In this document: positions 30,501 to 41,192 of the stretch, in pieces
Layout: every line of letters starts with the position of its first letter
How positions within the stretch are numbered: the stretch's first letter is position 1
Assembly: GCA_941918925.1 (NCBI GenBank)
Contig: OW799234.1
Span: 42,066,412-42,130,411, forward strand
Length of the DNA: 64,000 bases
From: Phyto melanocephala
Taxonomy: Eukaryota > Arthropoda > Insecta > Diptera > Rhinophoridae
Direction of reading: 5' to 3'
The notes under the pieces: model-generated
Databases searched by the model: none
What the model was told of the DNA's origin: nothing
The model's input: only the letters and a program-made list of their open reading frames with translations
Translations under genes and position numbers: made by a program

Positions 30501-33081
30501 ACAATTCAAAGAAAATTTTCCACGAGCGGTAGAATCAATTCAACATAATCACTACGTAGACGACTTCATCGACAGTGTAGACGACGATCAACAAGCCATC
30601 GTATTAGCTTCACAAGTTAAATCTATTCATGCTGCTGCAGGTTTCCACATTCGAAATTGGTCTTCAAATAGCAAGGAGGTCATCATGCATCTACAGGATG
30701 GTCATTCCCAAGATCAAACTCCAAAAGATCTAGCAGATACAGAAAAGGTTCTTGGTATGTATTGGGATCCTAATAAAGACTCCTTTGTCTATATTTTCAG
30801 ATTTGCCAGACTTCGTCGTGAAGTATGTACTACCGAAATTACTCCCACGAAAAGAGAGCTACTTCAGGTGCTGATGTCAATTTTCGACCCACTTGGTCTA
30901 ATATCATGCTACACGACTGCTTTAAAAATTCTTCTGCAAGAAGTCTGGCGATCTGGCATCGATTGGGATATGGAACTTGTTGACTCTCTTTTACCGAAGT
31001 GGAAAAAATGGAAGACGGCTATTGCTCACATAGCTTCTCTTGAAATACCTCGATGCTATTCTCTCAATATTAATGAGGCGACTCATGTAGAGCTTCATAC
31101 TTTTACTGATGCAGGTGAGGACGCTTATGCTGCAGTTTCTTATATTCGAGTTGTGTACCAAGGCAACTATGACGTCATCATTGCTGCCGCCAAATCAAAA
31201 GTTGCTCCGTTAAATCCTATGTCAATACCAAGGCTGGAGCTACAAGCTGCTGTTGTGGGCGTAAGGCTGGCTAAAAAAGTTGAAAACATTACACGTATAA
31301 ATTTTACCGCCAAGTATTTTTGGTCTGATTCGAAAACCGTATTACAATGGCTTCGAATGGATCCGAAAAGGTTTCAACAATTTGTTATGCATCGCGTTGG
31401 CGAAATATTAGAATCAACAGAGGTAACGCAATGGCGATGGGTGCCATCTAAAATGAATCCGGCGGATCTAGCAACAAAGGTTCTCACACGATGGGACGTC
31501 TCCTCATGGTTTTCTGGGCCTAAATTTCTCCAAGAAGATATGTCTACATGGCCAACCTGCAATAATCTGGACGAATGCAATAAAGAAGAAATAAGACATC
31601 ATTTACTGCTCATCAATAAAGATGAAATGGACGTGACATTTAACGTTAAAGATTTTTCCAACTGGAGAAAGCTTTACCGAGCTGTAGCTACATTTATACT
31701 CTACTTGGGTAAACTTAAAGCAAAATGCGTAAAAAGTAAGCCACCTGAGGAAATTTCATTCGAAATGCTACAGCAAGCCAAGTCTGCTTTGTACCGAAAA
31801 ACACAGCAAAGCGAATTTCATGAAGAAATATGTTATTTAAAAAAGGGTAGGAGTATTGAAAAACACAGTAAACTAATCTCTTTAAATGTATTTCTAGATG
31901 ACGAGGGCGTATTAAGAGCCAAAGGCCGTGCATCATTCCTAAACTATGAGGATGTAATAATACTGCCTACTAATCACCATGTGACATTTCTACTAGTTCG
32001 CCATGTACATGAAACATTTCATCATATGTCACATGAAACCGTCATCAACAACATTAAAAGTAAATACTTCATACCCAAGTTACGAGTACTCTACAAAAGC
32101 GTAAGGAAATCCTGTCAAATGTGCAAAAACTCAAATGCCGTACCAGTTACGCCACAAATGTCTTCACTACCACCTGCTAGGTTAGCAAGCTTCGAAAGGC
32201 CGTTTACATTTGTAGGAATAGATTACTTCGGACCGCTTTACGTCACCGTGGGCAGAAGAAAGGAAAAAAGATGGGGTGCTTTATTTACTTGCCTCACCGT
32301 ACGCGCAGTACACCTTGAAATCGCTCACAGCCTCGACACCAGTTCCTGTGTTATGTGTATCAACAATTTTATGGCACGAAGAGGAACCCCAAGAGAAATA
32401 TTCACCGATAACGGCACAAATTTCAAAGGTGCGTCTAAAATATTTAGTCCTGAAGTGGATCATAAAACGATTTCAAAAACATTTGAAAGCATCAGGTGGA
32501 AATTTAACCCACCAGCATCGCCCCACATGGGTGGAGCCTGGGAAAGACTCGTACGATCGGTCAAAACTAGTCTATATCATATATGTCCCCACATGAATCT
32601 TAATGATGAAACCCTAAAATGTGCCCTTACTGAAGTGGAGTTCATTATTAATTCACGCCCACTTACTTTCGTATCACTGGAATCGTGTGACGATGAGGCA
32701 CTTACACCAAACCATTTGTTATTGGGCTCATCAAGCGGCCTCAAACCCATAAACTACAAAGAAATCGATTTACGGCAGCGATGGAACCAAACTAAGCTGT
32801 TTGCGGATAAATTTTGGCATCGCTGGGTAAAAGAATATGCACCAACACTCATCAGAAGAGGAAAATGGCATGAAAAAACAACTCCACTACGAGTGGGTGA
32901 TATCGTCATTATAATTGATGAAAATCTTCCGCGACATTGTTGGCCAAAAGGCAAAATAATTGAAGCCCTCATGGCCAAGGATGGTCAAGTACGTCAGGTG
33001 AAGGTTCAAACGGAAAATGGTATCTTTCAGCGACCAACAGTCAAGATAGCGAAACTAAACGTCGGCAATAATGAAGAGTAA
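27586..33081 (+). CDS. BEL Gag-Pol polyprotein with N-terminal PHD finger
   Basis: 1831 residues, start ATG 27586 after a 55-bp leader, TAA at 33079. Domains in order: PHD-type finger, residues 10-54 (C-x2-C...C-x2-C...H-x4-C...C-x2-C; CDKCDQWYHYDC); Gln-rich linker with a short coiled coil (about 190-217); gag core, DUF1759-like (about 255-430; FSGDPEDWPLF); Cys/His knuckles (about 447-515; CRSCLNKHKGKC, CNIKHHRLLH); protease (Asp577 in LDEGSS) and DUF1758; RT with GDIAEMFHQI and YVDD at about 990; RNase H (FTDAGEDAYAAVSYI, WSDSKTVLQWL); integrase with HHCC and catalytic D about 1546, D1608, E1653; DUF5641 C-terminus. It provides particle, replication and integration functions. No stop or frameshift is seen. 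The PHD finger could bind histone tails and guide integration, an inference. Confidence 0.95.
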   Translation: MSENEISGYHCNKCSAVDSDRMVQCDKCDQWYHYDCAAVNSGVADVSFSCEGCNSNNGEATGGDTTGHVGNNPAIANSIGLPRQPQAASSPTTLGKAQQLAGTIAAEIGNRILPLDNAAPTTSVPSTQTQISAPLQPQATYHNNTKVIYSTGGPFYAKPFTATAATGLPFSFQQSQQKANPNQQNVTSATQMDLQLKLLEEQQRLQQEFLERKYQILSQFGETGEIQQNPFSSTSNWNFASGPTPSQLAARQAIPRDLPHFSGDPEDWPLFISTFKNSTSVAGYSDAENLIRLQACLKGKARDMVKSRLMLPKMVPEIIQTLKMCFGRPEHILERVIEKARKISPPKDKLESMIDFALCVKNIYSTMEASEMYDYMNNPMLVRELVDKLSSQYKLNWATYPKDSKVPIMKTFSDWIFQIADAASTVVSVAPTAKNASVNTHTEERQPFKLKCFVCSSDHKVSVCEEFKKFSLEKKWDLVKKNNLCRSCLNKHKGKCFARKGCGIDSCNIKHHRLLHKYSNEPTSSSRQNNTTQPNNTTSETINSHSTTEQNQKQIFRILPIRLYKKNGFIDTYAFLDEGSSVSLIEKEIFDLLDLDGVEQSLCLRWTGNTTRQENSSVKTSLNIANINNGDKFKLQSVHTVENLDLPQQTLNMNEIVKKYPYLGGLPIQSFKNVKPTILIGLNNWSVAVPLKIREGPWNQPIATKTRLGWTIQGYSGRTSQGEWLNIHHCDCEKHYNELHKMVKDNFNIEESPQRSLISLEDKKAMEILKTTCQKVDGHYEVGLLWKNDVRVLPESYNNAYKRLMCLHRKMLKEPNLKATLQNQIDNLLQKGYAVKLSEGEINKTSERVWYLPIFIIKNPNKPGKVRMVWDAAAKSNGLCLNDFISSGPDLLKSLSDILLCFRVGKVAVCGDIAEMFHQINVRHSDMHSQRFLWWDTNDDIYKPSVYVMRALTFGISCAPCIAHYVRDFNAEQFKENFPRAVESIQHNHYVDDFIDSVDDDQQAIVLASQVKSIHAAAGFHIRNWSSNSKEVIMHLQDGHSQDQTPKDLADTEKVLGMYWDPNKDSFVYIFRFARLRREVCTTEITPTKRELLQVLMSIFDPLGLISCYTTALKILLQEVWRSGIDWDMELVDSLLPKWKKWKTAIAHIASLEIPRCYSLNINEATHVELHTFTDAGEDAYAAVSYIRVVYQGNYDVIIAAAKSKVAPLNPMSIPRLELQAAVVGVRLAKKVENITRINFTAKYFWSDSKTVLQWLRMDPKRFQQFVMHRVGEILESTEVTQWRWVPSKMNPADLATKVLTRWDVSSWFSGPKFLQEDMSTWPTCNNLDECNKEEIRHHLLLINKDEMDVTFNVKDFSNWRKLYRAVATFILYLGKLKAKCVKSKPPEEISFEMLQQAKSALYRKTQQSEFHEEICYLKKGRSIEKHSKLISLNVFLDDEGVLRAKGRASFLNYEDVIILPTNHHVTFLLVRHVHETFHHMSHETVINNIKSKYFIPKLRVLYKSVRKSCQMCKNSNAVPVTPQMSSLPPARLASFERPFTFVGIDYFGPLYVTVGRRKEKRWGALFTCLTVRAVHLEIAHSLDTSSCVMCINNFMARRGTPREIFTDNGTNFKGASKIFSPEVDHKTISKTFESIRWKFNPPASPHMGGAWERLVRSVKTSLYHICPHMNLNDETLKCALTEVEFIINSRPLTFVSLESCDDEALTPNHLLLGSSSGLKPINYKEIDLRQRWNQTKLFADKFWHRWVKEYAPTLIRRGKWHEKTTPLRVGDIVIIIDENLPRHCWPKGKIIEALMAKDGQVRQVKVQTENGIFQRPTVKIAKLNVGNNEE

Positions 33082-33101
33082 AATCGTCCCACGGACTCAT
33101 T

Positions 33102-33115
33102 TACGAGGGAGAGAA
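33102..33115 (+). promoter_or_regulatory. Polypurine tract
   Basis: Purine run GAGGGAGAGAA immediately before the 3' LTR TG; primes plus-strand DNA synthesis in LTR elements. Confidence 0.8.
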
Positions 33116-33596
33116 TGTTGCCGCCGAAATCATATTATAATTTTCATTTTCAATCAGTTTATTATTTTAACACTCATAATTTACTTTAAAGAAATTTATT
33201 TTATAAATCGTTTATATGTTAAAATTAAATTCCTTTATTAATATTGGGATACTTCCCACTAAATTCTTAATTTTGCAGTTACATGTACATATGTATTTAT
33301 TTATTATCTTTTTCTCTTTGCCTTTTATCAAAAACCAGTTTGTACTGTATTTAACTTTGTATGTAAAGAAAACTAACGGTCCTTGTTTATGTGTCCTCTA
33401 GACAATAAACGGTCACTGAATAAAACATTCGATTTTATTGTTAAGTTGAGTTTAGGCACGGGAATTAAACAAATTGTTTTTAAAGCGCGCTTTCGTTCTC
33501 TACAGCATATTAATAAATTTATAATTATTAATAAAATTATATTTGCACAAGAGGTGCTATTAAATATTTTGTTTTAATTTAATCCCTGCCGTAACA
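33116..33596 (+). repeat. BEL 3' LTR (481 bp)
   Basis: Same sequence and length as the 5' LTR, preceded by the purine-rich GAGGGAGAGAA and followed by TTACC. Confidence 0.95.
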
Positions 33597-33601
33597 TTAC
33601 C
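33597..33601. repeat. Target-site duplication TTACC, right copy
   Basis: Pairs with 27045-27049; a 5-bp TSD is usual for BEL/Pao. Confidence 0.93.
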
Positions 33602-33694
33602 ATAAACCAATCTATTACAATTATGTACGAAATATAATATCGGCCAAATGCTTGCCTAACATATTTCAAATTTCACCTTACAAAGTCTGTGGAA

Positions 33695-34447
33695 AACAAG
33701 CAAGAGCGCTATATTCGGCCGTGCCGAATCTTATATACCCTTCACAACCTGTAGTCATGCAATAGCAGTAGTTTGTATCACCATTCATCCCATATGATAT
33801 ACGTACATACATATAAAAAACATACATATGTATATAAAAACATGTTAAAAAAAAAATTTAAAAAAAAAATTTTAAAAAAATAATTAAAATATATATAATA
33901 TAAAATAAAAAAAATAGAAAAAAATATTAAAAAAAAAATAATAAAAATACAAATAATATATTAAATAAAAAATATAAAAAAAAGATTTAAATAAAAAATA
34001 TAAAAAAAATAAAAAATAAATTTTTTTTGGTTCAGCTGGGATTCGATGCCACGTTTTCTCTAACCAGTATACACGTTTGTATGTATGTATGTTGTTGTTG
34101 TAATGTTGTTTTTGTGAACAAAAAATCGAGGTGGTCATGGTTTTTTGCTCATATCTCAGTTGTTTATGTACCGATGTTTCTGATTTTCAATACCGATCTA
34201 TTCCCGAATATTTCTGATAATTTTAATACCTCACCCGAGTCCAAGCGATGTCGGGGGGCTTCAAAAAGTTGATTTCAACATACACACGGACAGACGGTCA
34301 GACAGACAGACTGACAGGGCTTAATCGACTTCCCTATTCATAAGCTTTCAGAAAATATATACTTTATGGGGTCGGAAATCAAAATTGTAGAAATTTCACA
34401 CGGAAGGAAAAACCTATATATACCCTTTTTCACTGTGTGAAGGGTAT
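33695..34447 (-). mobile_element. DINE-1/Helentron-like element, complete (copy C)
   Basis: Minus-strand copy: AACAAGCAAGAGCGC and ATTCGGCCGTGCCGAAT hairpin at its 3' end (left), GTTGTTGTTGTAATGTTG tract, and the TATACCC/GGGTATA 5' hairpin at the right. The A-rich centre spans 33848-34020. Non-coding. Confidence 0.88.
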
Positions 34448-34649
34448 AAAAAAGCAATTTTCACTTTCCTCTTATTTATTTCCAATGTCAAACTTCATAC
34501 ATATATAAAAAATATAATTAAAAAAATTTTCTCCGAAATGTAATTACTTGATTAATAAATAAGCCTTCATCTGTCTATATTTTCAATGACACTGAGAAAT
34601 ATTTGATTGAGGTTCAATGTCATTAATGTGACGAATTATCTCAACCTTT

Positions 34650-35350
34650 AGCTCTTGGATTCTTCTTATTGATTTTTTGGCTTATTGACGATTTTTTTAA
34701 ATATCTTAATATATCGAAGTCAAACGATGTGAAATCACATAATCGGGGTGGTCAATAAACATCGAACGAAGTGAAATAACACGGCCATTGAATTTCTTGT
34801 GCAAAAGAGCCATTGTTCTGTTGGCTGTGTGGGAAATGGAACTATTATGTTGAAACCACATATAGTCCAGTTTCATATCCTTAATTTCTAGCTACAAAAA
34901 GTCCGTTATCATCTCGCGATAGTGAACAAAAAGTACAGTCCAATAACGTCACCAGTCTATAACCGCACCAAACAGTCACTCTTTTAATAATCATCGGCTT
35001 TTCAACAATCACTCGAGGATTCTCATGTCCACTGAGGTAAAAGTGTACCTCGTTCCTGAAGATGAAAAGTCACCATTTACTCTAATATTTTTTAACTAAT
35101 CATTCGGCGTTTTGACGACGATTGAAATGGTCACTAGGCTTCAGCTCTTGAGTCAATCAAATCTTGTAAGCGTGTAAATTCAAATCTTTATCCAAAATTC
35201 GCATCATTGATGTTCGTGAAATACTCAAAGTTTAGACACGACGACAATCAAGTTTGACGGCTCTTTTGGCACAAAAGGAATGTTTTCCGCAGAACAAACT
35301 GGGCGAGCATGCATACGTGTTTTCACCTTTCCTACAGTCCCGTTTTGGGA
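34650..35350 (-). pseudogene. Tc1/mariner-superfamily transposase, decayed
   Basis: Minus-strand fragments in several frames match a family common in insects: an N-terminal MHARPVCSAENI segment near 35310, VHFYLSGHENPRVI near 35015 (D-E-x-HF-LxGy position), KRVTVWCGY, and near 34830-34760 SHTANRTMALLHKKFNGRVI, corresponding to the second catalytic block and the region after it. Multiple frameshifts and stops; the first Asp block is degraded. No TIR could be located. Confidence 0.72.
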
Positions 35351-35618
35351 TACATTTGGTCGAATTTGTTGGTAAAAAAATTAAAAGCGCACAAAATACA
35401 TTATGATTAGAATGCTTATTTCGTCAAAGCCTTCAACAATCTTAAGTGCTTTTCAATTGTGTACTTCTTCATAATTGAATTTGTTAAACCTTGAAATTAA
35501 AAATATCAAATTAAGTTGGACAAAAACTAGATGTTAAGGTGTGACTCACAATTAACAACGTGTGCTATGGTTGAATTTATTAATTTTATACTTTATTACA
35601 TTAATTTATATTTATTTA

Positions 35619-36447
35619 CTAGCCAATCCCGGCGCGCGTTGCTACGCCCCTTCATGAATTTTAATCGCATTCTAAATTTTTATCGAATATCAAGTGCAAG
35701 GCTAAAAACTATAACTTTTTCTTTATGAGCGTGGCACTGCCCACTTTTCTAATTACGAAACTGTATAGTCATGACAGCTCAATAAGTGTGCAAAGTTGCA
35801 GAAAAATCGGTCCAGTGTAAGTACCTCAAAATGATACCTTTTTTTTATGGGCGTGGCACTGCCCACTTTTTCAAATACGAAACTGTATAGTCATGACAAC
35901 TCAATATGTGTGCAAAGTTTCAAAAAAATCGGTCCAGTGAAAGTACCTCAAAATGATACCTTTTTTTTAATGGGCGTGGCACTGCCCACTTTTCTAATGA
36001 CGAAAGTGTAAAGTCATGACAGCTCAGTATGTTTGCAAAGTTTCCAAAAATTCGGTCCAGTGCAAGTAGCTAAATCTGATAACTAATTTTTTATGGGCGT
36101 GACCCCGCCCACTTTTTCAATCACGAAATTATAAAGTCATGACAGATCAATATGTGTGCAAAGTTTCAGAAATATCGGTCCAGTGCAAGTACCTCAAAAT
36201 TAAAACTTTTTTAGGGGCGTGGCCCCGCCCACTTTTCTTATCACGAAATTATTTAGTCATGACAGCTCGTTATGTGTGCAAAGTTTCAGAAAAATCGGTC
36301 AAGTGCAAGTAGCTAAAACTGATAACTAATTTTTTATGGGCGTGGCCCCGCCCACTTTTTTTCATCCATAAACACTCCCCGGTATGTGTACAACAACCTA
36401 CCAAAGTTTGAGCCCGATCGGTTTTACAGTTTCAGAGTCTATAGCTA

Positions 36448-36478
<31 letters not shown>

Positions 36479-36498
36479 TTCACTTTTATATATATAGA
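35619..36498 (-). mobile_element. Non-autonomous Helitron with central tandem repeats (copy 2)
   Basis: Minus-strand ends TCTATATATATAAAAG and CTAG with the same GC-rich 3' hairpin as copy 1, flanked by A and T. It holds about six 120-bp units (GGCGTGG near 35728, 35849, 35972, 36095, 36215, 36337) compared with four in copy 1, and a (CA)n run at 36451-36473. Confidence 0.83.
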
Positions 36499-36555
36499 TA
36501 TAATAATCAAAATCAACTTTAAAATGTATCCTTAAAATAATATTTATAAAATGTA

Positions 36556-36778
36556 CAGTCACTCACATTTAAAGTCGGGCAGACACATGACAAAAACTTT
36601 TAGCAACAATATCTATATGTTGATGAAAGAATATACGTTTTAGTTTTTCCTATTTTTTCACAAAAACTCTCTTATTTAAAAAAACAACAAAAACAATTTA
36701 TTTCAAAGTCTCTTATAAAATGTACAAAGGCTTAACTTAAATAAGGCCACTTTTCTGTCTCACATTCAAAGTCGGGCA
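36556..36778. repeat. Tc1 left inverted repeat with two direct repeats
   Basis: Outer CACATTTAAAGTCGGGCA at about 36567 and inner CACATTCAAAGTCGGGCA at 36761-36778. This arm is uninterrupted. Confidence 0.88.
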
Positions 36779-36817
36779 CTACATAAAAAATCAAAAATAT
36801 TTAAATGCAGGAACAAA

Positions 36818-37895
36818 TTAGTATTTTGTTGCGCCATCTGTTTGATTTTTAAAAGCTATTAACCGATTCGGAATCGATTCCACTAATTTTTTGCAAACAT
36901 CAGGGCTTATGTTGTTCCACTCTTCCTGCAAAGCAATTTTCAAGAGTGGAATTGATGTGCACTGCCTGTCCTGCATCCGGCGACCTAATTCGTCCCACAA
37001 ATGTTCAATGACATTTAGGTCTGGACTTTGTGCGGGGGTCTTGATAACCTTCGGACAGTTATACAGAAACCAATTCTTTACATCATATGCCGAATGCTTG
37101 GGATCGTTGTCCTGGTAGAATTGGAAATTACTTTCAATGCCAAGATTTTTAACACTTTATTTCAGATTTTGTTTCAAAATTGTTAAATACACATGTTTGT
37201 TCATAATTCCATCGATGAAATGTAAATTCCCACTCCCGAAGCCGCCATACACCCCCAAACCATAACCGACCCGCCACCGTGCTTCACAGTTTTTCTTAAA
37301 TTCTTGCTCTCCAGTTCTTTGCTTGGTTTGCGCCACACTTTACCCCATCCATCACACCCAAATAAATTGAATTTACTTTCGTCAGTAAATAATACCTACA
37401 AATTTCTTATTATTACCATGAAATTGTTATTTTTGTCCCTAATTACAGTGCTCCAAAACCCAAAATCCTTGGCCATATACTGACGAGCAAAAACAAGCCG
37501 GTCATTTTGATTTTTCTTGCTTATTAAAGGCTTCTTCCGAGCAACTCGGCCATGAAAATCATTTTTTCTAAGAAGTCTTCTTATTGTTTCGGGATTTACC
37601 TCTGTCCCAGTAGCTTCTTTGACCATTGCGGTCAATTTAGGAGCAGAAATAAATGGGTTTTTCTTTACTTCTCTCAAAACCATGCTCTCATCTTTGGAGG
37701 AGAGCTTCTTCGGCCGGGCTCCACGTTGTTTATTTCCAATCAAGCCATTATTTTTATATCTGGCGATAATATCGTGCACTGTGGATTTGCTTTTTTGTTT
37801 AATTTCGATATTTCACGTTCAGGGTTTCCCTCTAAATACAGTTGAATTACTATATTACGTTCGTTCAAGGTGGACTGTTTGATGGTACGCAGCAT
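36818..37895 (-). pseudogene. Tc1 transposase (DD34E), frameshifted
   Basis: Starts at ATG 37895 (MLRTIKQSTLNERNIVIQL, first helix-turn-helix), shifts frame near 37785 into a second HTH (RYKNNGLIGNKQRGARPKKL), then to the catalytic domain: Asp in LFTDESKFNLFG near 37370, FYQDNDPKHSA (second Asp) near 37120, and SPDLNVIEHLWDELG (catalytic Glu) near 37010, ending at 36818. Stops and frameshifts at about 37785, 37396 and 37200 inactivate it. Length and D-D-E order match Tc1 transposases of about 340 residues. Confidence 0.88.
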
Positions 37896-38122
37896 ATTGC
37901 AAAATAATTATTTAAACTTCACTGAATGACTAATTAGGCAACAATGAACAACAACTTTGAAAACAGATACAGAATATTTAAAAATAACGGTATATTTAAC
38001 GTTTTTATTTTACAAAACATTGTTTGCCCGACTTTGAATGTGAGACAGAAAAGTGGCCTTATTTAAGTTAAGCCTTTGTACATTTTATAAGAGACTTTGA
38101 AATAAATTGTTTTTGTTGTTTT

Positions 38123-38723
38123 TATACCCTTCACACAGTGAAAAAGGGTATATATAGGTTTGTCATTCCGTGTGAAATTTCTACAATTTTCATTTCCGAC
38201 CCCATGAAGTATATATTTTCTGAAAGCTTATGAATAGAGGAGTCGATTAAGCCCTGACCGTCTGTCCGTCTGTCCGTCTGACCGTCTGTCCGTGTGTATG
38301 TTGAAATCAACTTTTTGAAGCCCCCCGACATAGGTTGGACCCGGGTAAGGTATTAAAATATCAGAAATGTTCGGGAGTAGATCGGTATTGAAAATCAGAA
38401 ACATCAATACATAAACAACTGAGATATGAGCAAAAACCCACGACCACCTCGATTTTTTTTTCACAAAAGCAACATTACAACAACAACATACATACATACA
38501 AACGTGTATACTGGTTAGAGAAAACGTGGCATCGAATCCCAGCTGAGCCAAAAAAATTTTTTTTTAATTTTTTTTTTAAATTTTTTTTTTTATTTTTTTT
38601 TTTATTTTTTTTTTATTTTTTATTTAATATATTATTTATATTTTTATTATTTTTTTTTTTAATTTTTTTTTTTTAATTTTTTTTTTATTTTTTTTTGTTT
38701 TGTATATATTATATACATAATAA

Positions 38724-38754
<31 letters not shown>

Positions 38755-38995
38755 TTTTTTTTAATTTTTTTTTTAAATTTTTTTTTTAAATTTTTTTTTT
38801 TTTTTTTGTTTTTTTTAACATTCATACGTGAATTTATAATTTTACAATGGGACGTTTTTATATATGTATGTTTTTATATGTATGTACGTATTTCATATGG
38901 GATGAATGGTGACACAAACCACTGTTATTGCATGAATTCACGTTGTGAAGGGTATATAAGATTCGGCACGGCCGAATATAGCGCTCTTACTTGTT
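38123..38995 (+). mobile_element. DINE-1/Helentron-like element, complete (copy D)
   Basis: 5' TATACCCTTCACACAGTG, four GTCTGTCC-like units, the 38553-38820 T/A tract, ATTCGGCACGGCCGAAT hairpin and ACTTGTT end. It sits within a T run of the Tc1 right inverted repeat; the left arm supplies the empty-site sequence. Confidence 0.92.
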
Positions 38996-39121
38996 TTAAA
39001 TAAGAGAGTTTTTGTGAAAAAATAAGAAAAACTAAAACGTTTTTTCTTTCATCAACACATAGATATTGTTGCTAAAAGTTTTTGTCATGTGTCTGCCCGA
39101 CTTTGAATGTGAGTGACTGTA

Positions 39122-40104
39122 TCTACTCGGAAATGTCTAATTTGTTAATTTCAAGCCTATTAAAACAATAATTAATTATATTGATGGAAAAATACGAAAA
39201 AGTACAAGTAAAATTTGCCATAAAAACCGAAAGCTACAGAAAACTGACCTTAAAGTATGAAGAATTACAATGCTTTAGTAATTGTTGGTTTAAGGAGAAA
39301 TTTTCATAATGATGACATTTAAATATTATAAAAAAAAATAATAATAATGTAGATGCGCTGACATTTATGTAAAGAAATTGATACATATTTACCTAATTAA
39401 CTGTAGTTCTTTATGTTGTCCTTTTGCTGGCCTAAAATGCAAAAGAACGATGAACTGTTGTTTATTCAATCTAAAACGTATTCAACTAGTTGAAAAGCAT
39501 GCCAACGGGACAGTATGAAATTCATAACATCCTGATGATGCTTTCATTAAAAATACATTAATGTTGGCTGCAAATAGTCGCACGATGGTATCGCTAGAGG
39601 TTGCATTACAGCATCATAGCAAACGTCTGGGTAATTAATGAACATTTTGTTGATATTAACACATAAAAAAATGCTTGTTTGTGTGTTGCCTTGAAATGTT
39701 TAATGTTCACTTGTCCTTATCACAAATAGCCATCTAAATTTGACCATATCTGATGCAACACACACACATACAATGCCTCGTACGTTAACAGTTTGTAAAT
39801 TCTTTTATTAAAATTACTCAAATGTGGTTGTATGCTAAAGTGTATTTATATCTTAAATGAGAAAATTATTTTAAAAGTTTTTTTTTCATAAAACAAAATT
39901 TGTAATTCATGTAATCGCCATCATAATCAGCAACATCAATCATAAAACTATGTCTATGAGCCATTACACAATGGATTCTACCTCAAAATAAATTACATTC
40001 AATTTGTTATGAACTTTAAACATCACATTTAGAGTTATCTGGTATAAAGAGCAGTGTATGCAGAGGCACAATCTTAATGCACAGGCGTTGGTGTAAAGGA
40101 TAAT
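39122..40104. other. Unassigned AT-rich sequence
   Basis: No ORF with recognisable motifs and no terminal repeats seen. Confidence 0.4.
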
Positions 40105-40678
40105 TGATGAAAGCGGTGTAAATACCTATTTTCCACTTTTGAATTTAAAACCAATTTGTATGTTTTATCTCTTTTGCTTTTTTTGTATATTTAATTAATT
40201 ATTAGAAGTTACATGATATGTAGTCACTACTCCCATCTCTGTATGGCATTTTGCGAATTACTTTAATGTAGCGAGATAAAATACGAGTCTTTTGGTCGAA
40301 AGCGCCAAAATTATGAAACTAACTCGTTAGTTTTTTTAGTATTCTAACATCGTTCACTGAGCCCAGACATCTTGACTAAGCGTCTCATTCAGACATCTCG
40401 ATAATATCTATGAAAGAATCAATAAAAGTTTTTTGAAACAAAACTTTAAAAAAAATTTTTTTTTTAATTATATGACTGTAATCCCAACAAACTACTACAT
40501 AAGTAAATATGTAAGTATGTCTCTTAATTTTTCAAACCAATTACGCTTTCCATACAATTTACTAAATTAATATTTGTAATCCCTTCAAATCCTCTTGACA
40601 AAATTACAATTCTCGTAATTTTGTACATATTTGAGACCGAAGCATACATACATTTAAAATTGTATATAAAATATAACA
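40105..40678 (+). repeat. Solo LTR related to the BEL at 2114-9931
   Basis: Starts TGATGAAAGCGGTGTAAATA, carries ACGAGTCTTTTGGTCGAAAG identical to the BEL LTR, and ends near ATATAACA; length 574 versus 578 bp. No second LTR or coding region is next to it, so it probably arose by LTR-LTR recombination. TSD not evident. Confidence 0.8.
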
Positions 40679-41192
40679 ATTACATTACAATTATTAAACA
40701 ATAATATTAAAAACTTGGTAATACTTTGCTATTTCTAAATAATGTATTTTTGAATGACTACTAAGTGCAAAACGTCTGTATACTTAGTTAAAAATAGTCA
40801 ACGAATGAATATTTGTATGTATCACACGGAGACTACTATTAATATTGTACCACTGTTAGAAAATCCATTACTTGACACATGGGTAATTAGTGTCATAAAA
40901 TTAAACACTACTCTGTATCTCTATTTGTAGGCGATAGAGGTAAATAACAACGCCGTGTTGAAAAAGTTATTCAAAATGCAAAACTATGTATTGCATTTTA
41001 GTTTAGTTTTAAAGAAAAAACAAAGATTAAATTCTGGAATCCTTCTTTGTTACCTTTGACACTAGGAGTGGGACAGAGCATTTTTGTCCCGCAAGTTCGC
41101 TTATTAGTTGTGAAACTTATTGACTCATTTTTTTATGTATTTACTAATTAATATAAAAATCCATTTACTTTTTAATGCGCGAATTTAATGAA

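Larger units (their letters stand above)
27050..33596 (+). mobile_element. Intact BEL/Pao retrotransposon with PHD-finger polyprotein
   Basis: Two 481-bp LTRs (27050-27530 and 33116-33596) that I could not tell apart by eye, a 5-bp duplication TTACC (27045-27049 and 33597-33601), one uninterrupted 1831-codon ORF, and a polypurine tract GAGGGAGAGAA directly before the 3' LTR. All features of a very young, possibly active copy. The 55-bp leader has no TGG, so the primer-binding site is unclear. Confidence 0.96.
36556..39119 (-). mobile_element. Tc1-type transposon with IR/DR ends, DINE nested in right end
   Basis: Inverted repeats of about 220 bp (36556-36778; 38025-38122 plus 38996-39119) are flanked by TA. 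In each arm the motif CACATTCAAAGTCGGGCA occurs at the outer and at the inner end, the IR/DR arrangement known from Tc1 relatives such as Sleeping Beauty and Minos-like elements. The interior encodes a broken DD34E transposase. A complete DINE copy interrupts the right arm. Confidence 0.9.

Noticed and set aside
28959..32978. Antisense frames inside the BEL polyprotein
   Set aside because: Shadows of the 1831-codon ORF.
37552..37882. Plus-strand frames in the Tc1 element
   Set aside because: Antisense to the transposase relic.
38695..39003. 102-codon frame, Phe-rich
   Set aside because: Translation of the poly-T centre of DINE copy D.
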